Assembly: GCF_017814975.1 (NCBI RefSeq)
Contig: NZ_JAGIQA010000035.1
Location: 1-64,000, forward strand
Length of the DNA stretch: 64,000 bases
Direction of reading: 5' to 3'
Source: Cupriavidus consociatus
GTDB lineage: Bacteria > Pseudomonadota > Gammaproteobacteria > Burkholderiales > Burkholderiaceae
The position numbers and the translations under genes are program-made. Under the pieces are notes generated by a model. That model saw only the letters and a list, made by a program, of their open reading frames with translations, made no database searches and was not told the origin of the DNA. Positions 58,860-64,000 of this stretch are shown here, one piece after another; position 1 is the stretch's first letter; each line of letters starts with the position of its first letter.

Positions 58860-60119
58860 TCAGATAACGCCCGCTTCCCGCAGTGCGCGCAACTCGCTCG
58901 CGTCCAGCCCCAACGCGCCATAGACCAGCGCATTGTGCTCGCCCACGTCCGGGCCGCAGCGCGGCGCGGCCGGTGCGTAGCCGGAGAATCGCGGCACCAC
59001 GCACGGCGCCGGCACTGACCCGAGTTCGGCATCAGGCAGGCGCACGATCGCCTCGCGCGCCCGCATCTGCGGATCCTCGACAATGTCGGCGATGCTGAAC
59101 ACTTTGCTGAACGGCACCTCGCATGCCTCGAGCGCAGACGCTGCATCCGCGTAGGGCCTGGCCGCAAACCAGGCCGCAATCTGCGCGTCGAGCGCATCGA
59201 GATTGCGCACGCGGCCGGCGTTGGTGGCGTAGTCGGCAGCGTGCGCGAGCTGTGGCGCAGACATCGCCTCTGCCAGCCGGCGGAAGGTGGCGTCGGACGA
59301 GGCCACCACCGACACCCAGATGTCATCCGAGGTCCGGTACATATTGGACGGCGCCGCATAGGTCGTTCGATTGCCCGCCCGCTGCCGCACGCGGCCCAGT
59401 TGCTCGTATTCCACCGCCAGCGGCTCCAGCAGCCGGAACAATGCTTCGGTGGCGGCCAGGTCGATCTCGCGGCCGGGCAGGTCCGGCCGCGCGCTCCGCT
59501 CCGCCACCGCGGCGGCGATGGCGAAGGCGCCGAACAAGCCAGCGACCATGTCGCCGACCGGATAGTTCATATGCATCGGCCCGCTCTCCGGCGAACCTGC
59601 CAGGTTGGTGAACCCGCTCATCGCTTCAAAGATCCGCGCAAACCCGGGCCGCTGCGCATACGGTCCGGTCTGGCCGAAGCCGGTCAGACGCAAGACCACC
59701 AGGCCGGGGTTGGCCTCGCGCAGCGTCCCGATATCCAGCCCCCAGCGCGCGAGCGTGCCGGTGCGGAAGTTCTCGACCAGTACATCGAACTGCGGCAGCA
59801 GTTTCAGGAAGATCTCCTTGCCGCGCGGCGTGCGTACATCAAGCGAGATGCCGCGCTTGCCGCGGTTGGTGACTTTCCAGTACAGCGCATGCGCGTCGGT
59901 GACGGGCTCGAGCGAACGCAGCGGATCGCTGCCATCGGGCAACTCCAGCTTCACGACATCGGCGCCCATGTCGCCGCACAGCGTGGCCGAGAACGGTGCC
60001 GCCACCACGGTCGCCATGTCCAGGATGCGCACGCCTGCCAGCGGGCCGGCGCCAGCATCGGCGTGAATGTTGCAAGGCTTTGCCGCCGTGGCGGCGAGGT
60101 CGGGTGACGCGTTCGGCAT
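58860..60119 (-). CDS. CaiB/BaiF-family CoA-transferase
   Basis: 419 residues. The family III CoA-transferase pattern is GVRILDMATVVAAPFSATLCGDMGADVVKLELPDGSDPLRSL, RGKRGISLDVRTPRGKEIFLKLLPQFDVLVENFRTGTLARWG and NYPVGDMVAGLFGAFAI (catalytic Asp region). It moves CoA between a donor such as succinyl-CoA and a carboxylate. It is divergent from an IclR regulator across 139 bp and near an acyl-CoA dehydrogenase and two Bug receptors, which points to carboxylate catabolism. Substrate not known. Confidence 0.92.
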   Translation of the reverse strand: MPNASPDLAATAAKPCNIHADAGAGPLAGVRILDMATVVAAPFSATLCGDMGADVVKLELPDGSDPLRSLEPVTDAHALYWKVTNRGKRGISLDVRTPRGKEIFLKLLPQFDVLVENFRTGTLARWGLDIGTLREANPGLVVLRLTGFGQTGPYAQRPGFARIFEAMSGFTNLAGSPESGPMHMNYPVGDMVAGLFGAFAIAAAVAERSARPDLPGREIDLAATEALFRLLEPLAVEYEQLGRVRQRAGNRTTYAAPSNMYRTSDDIWVSVVASSDATFRRLAEAMSAPQLAHAADYATNAGRVRNLDALDAQIAAWFAARPYADAASALEACEVPFSKVFSIADIVEDPQMRAREAIVRLPDAELGSVPAPCVVPRFSGYAPAAPRCGPDVGEHNALVYGALGLDASELRALREAGVI

Positions 60120-60258
60120 GGGATCTGTCTCTTGGTTTCAGGTCTGTCGCGGGTTGCTGCGATCCAAACTGACAGCACCGCGCGTCGGGCGCAAGCACGG
60201 TTTCGCTGTGCGGAACCGTCGTGCTACAACATTGACGAGCCCCCTTACGGATCCGAGC

Positions 60259-61092
60259 ATGAATGCCAACAGATCGCAGCCAGACATGGAACGCACTCCA
60301 CTGCCCGGCCTTGCCAGCGCCGACGAACTCTCTACCGATCGCCAGTTCGCCAGCAACCTGGCACGCGGGCTGGATGTGCTGCGGGCTTTCACGCCGGGCA
60401 GCCCGGTGCTGGGCAACCAGGACATCGTGGCGCGGACCGGACTGCCCAAGGCAACGGTGTCGCGCCTGACGTACACGCTCAGCCTGCTCGGATTCCTGAG
60501 CCGGGTGCCGGGCAACCAGAAGTACCGGCTCGGCGCGGGCGTGCTGGCGCTCGCGTATCCGATGCTTGCCGGGCTGGCCATCCGCCAGATCGCGCGGCCA
60601 TATATGGAAGCCATCGCCCGCGAAACCGGGTGCACGGTGAACCTGGGCATGCGCGAGCGGCTGACGGTGGTGTACGTGGACAGCTTCCGCGTCGATCCGG
60701 GCAACGTGTACCAGCCCGACATCGGCAGTACGCGGCCCTTGCTGTCCACCTCGATTGGCCGCGCCGTGCTGCTGGCGTGCGGGGCAGAAGAGCGCGCAGC
60801 GGTGCTGAACCGGCTGCGCGTGGAAGATGCCGAGCGCTTCGAGCGGGAGCAGCCGATGTGGATCGCGGAACAGGCGCACTACGCGGCGCATGGCTTTTGC
60901 CTGAGCCGCGGCGAATGGCGAACGGACATCCATGCGATTGCCGTGCCGATCCGGCAATCGCTGCATGAGGACCCGTTCGCGCTGAACTGCACCGTCGCCG
61001 CCGCGCGCGACCGTGACGACATGCTGGCGCGCACGGTCGCGCAGAAGTTGCGCGAAGGCGTCAGGCAGATCGAGCTGGCGTGCGCGCGTTGA
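60259..61092 (+). CDS. IclR-family transcriptional regulator
   Basis: 277 residues. The N-terminal winged HTH is FASNLARGLDVLRAFTPGSPVLGNQDIVARTGLPKATVSRLTYTLSLLGFL. The effector domain follows, with GCTVNLGMRERLTVVYVDSFR and STSIGRAVLLA. It is divergent from the CaiB gene and upstream of a Bug receptor and acyl-CoA dehydrogenase, so it probably controls them. The ATG at 60259 was preferred because the longer upstream frame runs into the CaiB gene. Confidence 0.92.
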   Translation: MNANRSQPDMERTPLPGLASADELSTDRQFASNLARGLDVLRAFTPGSPVLGNQDIVARTGLPKATVSRLTYTLSLLGFLSRVPGNQKYRLGAGVLALAYPMLAGLAIRQIARPYMEAIARETGCTVNLGMRERLTVVYVDSFRVDPGNVYQPDIGSTRPLLSTSIGRAVLLACGAEERAAVLNRLRVEDAERFEREQPMWIAEQAHYAAHGFCLSRGEWRTDIHAIAVPIRQSLHEDPFALNCTVAAARDRDDMLARTVAQKLREGVRQIELACAR

Positions 61093-61212
61093 CGGCAAGC
61101 GGTTCTCGAACGAGGTATCAGGCAATGACGACGTAGCGAAAGTTGTAGCAAGTAGGGCGCCAAGCGATCCGACGAGATTGCGGCCTTAGAGGGAAACTAC
61201 CCAGGAGACAAG

Positions 61213-62214
61213 ATGCAACCCACTCAACCAGCGGGCCGGTATCTGCTGGCCGCCATGCTCGGCTGCGCCGCGCTCGCGCCTGCCGTGGCCTTTGGCGCCG
61301 CCGACAGCGCCGACAGGTTCCCCGCCCGCCCCATTCGCATCATCGTGCCGTTTTCGGCCGGCGGCGTGGTCGACACCGTCACCCGCGCCACCGCCGAGCG
61401 CATGGCCCAGTTGCTGCGCCAGCCTGTCATCGTCGAGAACCGTACCGGCGCGGGCGGCGCCATCGGCACCGACATTGCCGCCAAGGCCGCGCCGGACGGC
61501 TACACGCTGCTCGCCGTCAGCCCCAGCTATGTGGTCGGACCGCTGCTCAACGGCGCGATCGCCTGGAAAGGCGCACGCGACTTTCGCGCGATTGCCGGCT
61601 TTGGCGTGGTGCCCAACGTGATCGTGGTCCCCGCATCATCGCGCCTGCGCAACCTGCCCGAATTGCTTGACGCCGCGCGCAGCCAGCCCGGCGCGCTGAC
61701 CTACGCCAGCGCCGGTGTAGGTACCTCCAACCACCTCTCCGGTGAACTGCTCGCGCAAATGACCGAGGTCAAGCTGACCCATGTGCCGTACAAGGGCCAG
61801 CCCGAGGCGCTGACGGACGTGCTGGGCGCGCGCGTGTCGATGATGGCGCTGACCGCGGCAATCGCCCGCCAGCAGGTCCAGAGCGGCAAGCTGCGCGCAC
61901 TCGCCGTGACTTCCGCGAAACGGTCCGCGGCGTTGCCAGACGTTCCTACGGTTGCCGAAGCTGCGCGCCTGCCCGGCTATGAGGTCGGTGCGTGGTTCGG
62001 GCTGGTCGCGCCGCATGCCACGTCCGACGCCGTCGTGCGCAAGCTGGCCGACGCCGCGGCGCAGGCCGTCAGCGATCCCGCCGTGGTCAAGCGCCTGGCC
62101 GATCTCGGCATGGACGTGGCCCCGCAATCCGCACCCGCCTTCGACCGCTACCTGGACAGCGAGTCGCAGAAGTGGACCCGCGTGCTGAAGACCGCTGGCA
62201 TCACACCCCAATAG
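61213..62214 (+). CDS. Bug-family (TctC) periplasmic substrate-binding protein
   Basis: 333 residues. The Sec signal is about residues 1-32. FPARPIRIIVPFSAGGVVDTVTRATAERMAQLLRQPVIVENRTGAGGAIGTDIAAKAAPDGYTLL is the family signature. It is a paralogue of the receptor at 57.7 kb rather than a close duplicate. It lies 75 bp upstream of an acyl-CoA dehydrogenase and after IclR, probably one operon. GGAGAC precedes the ATG. Confidence 0.92.
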   Translation: MQPTQPAGRYLLAAMLGCAALAPAVAFGAADSADRFPARPIRIIVPFSAGGVVDTVTRATAERMAQLLRQPVIVENRTGAGGAIGTDIAAKAAPDGYTLLAVSPSYVVGPLLNGAIAWKGARDFRAIAGFGVVPNVIVVPASSRLRNLPELLDAARSQPGALTYASAGVGTSNHLSGELLAQMTEVKLTHVPYKGQPEALTDVLGARVSMMALTAAIARQQVQSGKLRALAVTSAKRSAALPDVPTVAEAARLPGYEVGAWFGLVAPHATSDAVVRKLADAAAQAVSDPAVVKRLADLGMDVAPQSAPAFDRYLDSESQKWTRVLKTAGITPQ

Positions 62215-62289
62215 CACCTTTCACGCCTGTCGTTCACAAGGCAAGACACATCCCGCTCCTTCCCTGACACCTGCCCATCTCACATTCCC

Positions 62290-63462
62290 ATGATCCGCGA
62301 CGCCGCCCGCATGCAAGCCCTGCTTGCCGACCTCCGCCAGTTCGTCCTCAACACCTGCATTCCGCTCGAAGCCGACATCGACCGCGACGACGTCATTCCT
62401 GAACCGGTGGTCGACGCCATGCGACAACTCGGATTGTTTGGACACAGCATCCCTGAAGCCTACGGCGGCGCCGGGCTGACATCCGAAGAACTGACGCTCG
62501 TCAACATCGAAGTCTCGCAGGCCGCCACAGTCTTCCGTGCGCGCTTCGGCGGCAACACCGGCATCGCCTCCGAGTCGCTGGTCGTTGACGGCACCGAAGC
62601 CCAGAAGACGCGCTACCTGCCGCGGCTTGCATCGGGCGAGCTGACCGGCTGCTTCGCGCTGACCGAGCCCGAAGCCGGCTCCGACGCCACCTCGCTGCAG
62701 ACGTCGGCCCGGCGCGACGGCGACCATTACGTGCTGAACGGCAGCAAATGCTTCATCACCAACGCGCCGATCGCCGACCTGTTCACCGTGTTCGCCCGCA
62801 CCGACCCGGATATCTCCGGCGCGCACGGCATCAGCGCCTTCCTGGTCGAACGCGGCACGCCCGGCATCAGCACCGGCGAACCCGAGCGCAAGATGGGCCA
62901 GCACGGTTCCCCGGTGGGCGACGTCTACCTGCAGGAGTGCCGCGTGCCGGCCACCGCCATCGTCGGCGGCCAGCCTGGCGTCGGCTTCAAGACGGCGATG
63001 AAGGCGCTCAACAAGCAGCGCATCAACCTGGCCGGCCTGTGCATCGGCCCTGCCATCCGCCTTGTCGACGAGATGGTGCGCTACGCCAGCCAGCGACGCC
63101 AGTTCGGCAAGCCGATCGCCGATTACCAGCTGGTCCAGCAAATGATTGCCGACAGCAACACCGACATCCACGCCGCGCGCGCGCTGGTACTGGAAACCGC
63201 CCGCCGCCGCGATAACGGCGAGGACGTGACCATGGAGGCCTCGATGTGCAAGCTGTTCGCCTCTGAAATGTGCGGACGCGTGGCCGATCGTGCGGTGCAG
63301 ATCTTTGGCGGCAGCGGCTATATGGCGCGTACGGTGGCGGAGCGGTTTTATCGCGATGTGCGGTTGTTCCGCTTGTATGAGGGGACCACGCAGATCCACC
63401 AGCTGAATATTGCCAAGAGGACAATGCAGGCGCGGGAGGGGGTGCTGGGACTGGTGGGATAA
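62290..63462 (+). CDS. acyl-CoA dehydrogenase
   Basis: 390 residues, the standard length. FALTEPEAGSDATSLQTSA is the FAD/substrate signature, the catalytic Glu is E364 in RLYEGTTQIHQLNIAKR, and FGGSGYMARTVAERFYRDVRLFRLYEG is the second family signature. It oxidises an acyl-CoA to the 2-enoyl-CoA and passes electrons to ETF. With the CaiB transferase it suggests activation and oxidation of one carboxylic acid; chain length is unknown. Confidence 0.95.
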   Translation: MIRDAARMQALLADLRQFVLNTCIPLEADIDRDDVIPEPVVDAMRQLGLFGHSIPEAYGGAGLTSEELTLVNIEVSQAATVFRARFGGNTGIASESLVVDGTEAQKTRYLPRLASGELTGCFALTEPEAGSDATSLQTSARRDGDHYVLNGSKCFITNAPIADLFTVFARTDPDISGAHGISAFLVERGTPGISTGEPERKMGQHGSPVGDVYLQECRVPATAIVGGQPGVGFKTAMKALNKQRINLAGLCIGPAIRLVDEMVRYASQRRQFGKPIADYQLVQQMIADSNTDIHAARALVLETARRRDNGEDVTMEASMCKLFASEMCGRVADRAVQIFGGSGYMARTVAERFYRDVRLFRLYEGTTQIHQLNIAKRTMQAREGVLGLVG

Positions 63463-63536
63463 CAAAGCAAAGCGTGCACCGACGAAATGGATCCTTGTGG
63501 GCAATAATGATCGTGCCCGCCCCCACCGAGCCCACC

Positions 63537-64000
63537 ATGTCCGCCCCGTTGATCCACTCGGCACGCCTCGCTCTGATTCCCTTCTCCGGCGCCGATGCCG
63601 ACGAAGCCTGGCCTTGCATCACGCCAACCCTGGCTCGCTACATGGAATGGGAACCCGCCCCGTCCCCGGCGGCATTTCGCGACGTCTGGCAAGCATGGCT
63701 GCCGGCGATGGACGACGGATCGGATTTTGTCTTTACCATCCGCCGGGCGAGTGACGGCCAATTCCTGGGACTGGCCGGCCTGCATCACGCCGATACGCCG
63801 GCACCGGAATTCGGCATCTGGATCCGGGAAGACGCCCACGGCCACGGCTATGGCATGGAGGCCGTGCTGGCGGTGAAGGACTGGGCCATGGCTGCGCTGC
63901 AGCCGTTGCGGTTCATCTATCCGGTGGCGGAAGAGAATTGGGCGAGCCGGCGGATTCCGGAGGCGATGGGCGGCGTGGTGGTGGACAGCCAGCTTGCGCC
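63537..64000 (+). CDS. GNAT N-acetyltransferase, truncated by window end
   Basis: About 154 residues visible. It begins MSAPLIHSARLALIPFSGADAD and shows FGIWIREDAHGHGYGMEAVLAVKDWA, the acetyl-CoA-binding loop of RimJ/RimL-type acetyltransferases. An in-frame ATG at 63507 would add ten residues. The C-terminus lies beyond the window. Substrate unknown. Confidence 0.85.
   Translation, partial: MSAPLIHSARLALIPFSGADADEAWPCITPTLARYMEWEPAPSPAAFRDVWQAWLPAMDDGSDFVFTIRRASDGQFLGLAGLHHADTPAPEFGIWIREDAHGHGYGMEAVLAVKDWAMAALQPLRFIYPVAEENWASRRIPEAMGGVVVDSQLA

Overview
The window is a continuous piece of GC-rich bacterial chromosome that reads as core housekeeping DNA of a betaproteobacterium in the Burkholderiales, most likely Cupriavidus (C. 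necator / C. taiwanensis type). This rests on protein character, on the gene order (pntB; leuS-lptE-holA-proA; gapA-tkt; maeB; accB-accC-prmA), on an alanine/lysine-rich H1-like protein and on several Bug-type periplasmic receptors. It is an inference from recognition, not a database result. I see no rRNA, tRNA, insertion sequence, prophage or CRISPR array.

Layout. 1-84 is the tail of pntB, followed by a lone receiver-domain protein. 1.3-11.2 kb is a long minus-strand series (bamE, dapB, leuS, lptE, holA, proA, hemJ-like, a DsbA-fold isomerase, rlmL-like), interrupted by a REPIN-type palindromic element between holA and proA. fur is divergent from bamE. 11.9-20.3 kb holds a LysR regulator facing a flavin reductase, gapA-tkt, VOC-rsmE-yidB, and a secreted barnase-type RNase overlapping its barstar inhibitor. 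20.6-26.4 kb holds maeB, thiL-pgpA-pncC and pyrF. 26.6-29.0 kb holds a DMT exporter, a strongly structured non-coding segment and corA. 29.0-37.5 kb is two minus-strand operons: rnb-tonB-aroE-mtgA and mpl-esterase-ubiC-fabG, the second with two ATGA overlaps. 37.7-46.8 kb runs on the plus strand: an NTase-like protein, tlpA, aroQ, accB, accC, prmA, a zinc-ribbon protein with a hexanucleotide tandem repeat, tpx, a PfkB kinase and a SlyB-like lipoprotein.

46.9-49.3 kb differs from the rest. An H1-like gene carries an array of perfect hairpins in its 3' flank and is followed by a roughly 1.6 kb stretch almost without credible genes. 49.3-64 kb is more accessory: a DUF2147 protein, a TonB-dependent siderophore receptor with a Fur-like site over its promoter, a LysR/tautomerase pair, an aldo/keto reductase, a SYLF lipoprotein, rdgC, a thioesterase, and a carboxylate-catabolism locus (two Bug receptors, CaiB CoA-transferase, IclR regulator, acyl-CoA dehydrogenase). 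It ends in a truncated GNAT gene.

The most interesting non-genic signals are the structured RNA candidate upstream of corA (27.6-27.8 kb), the hairpin array behind the H1-like gene, the 17-bp palindrome in the maeB promoter, and the long-spaced inverted repeats between the LysR gene and the flavin reductase gene.
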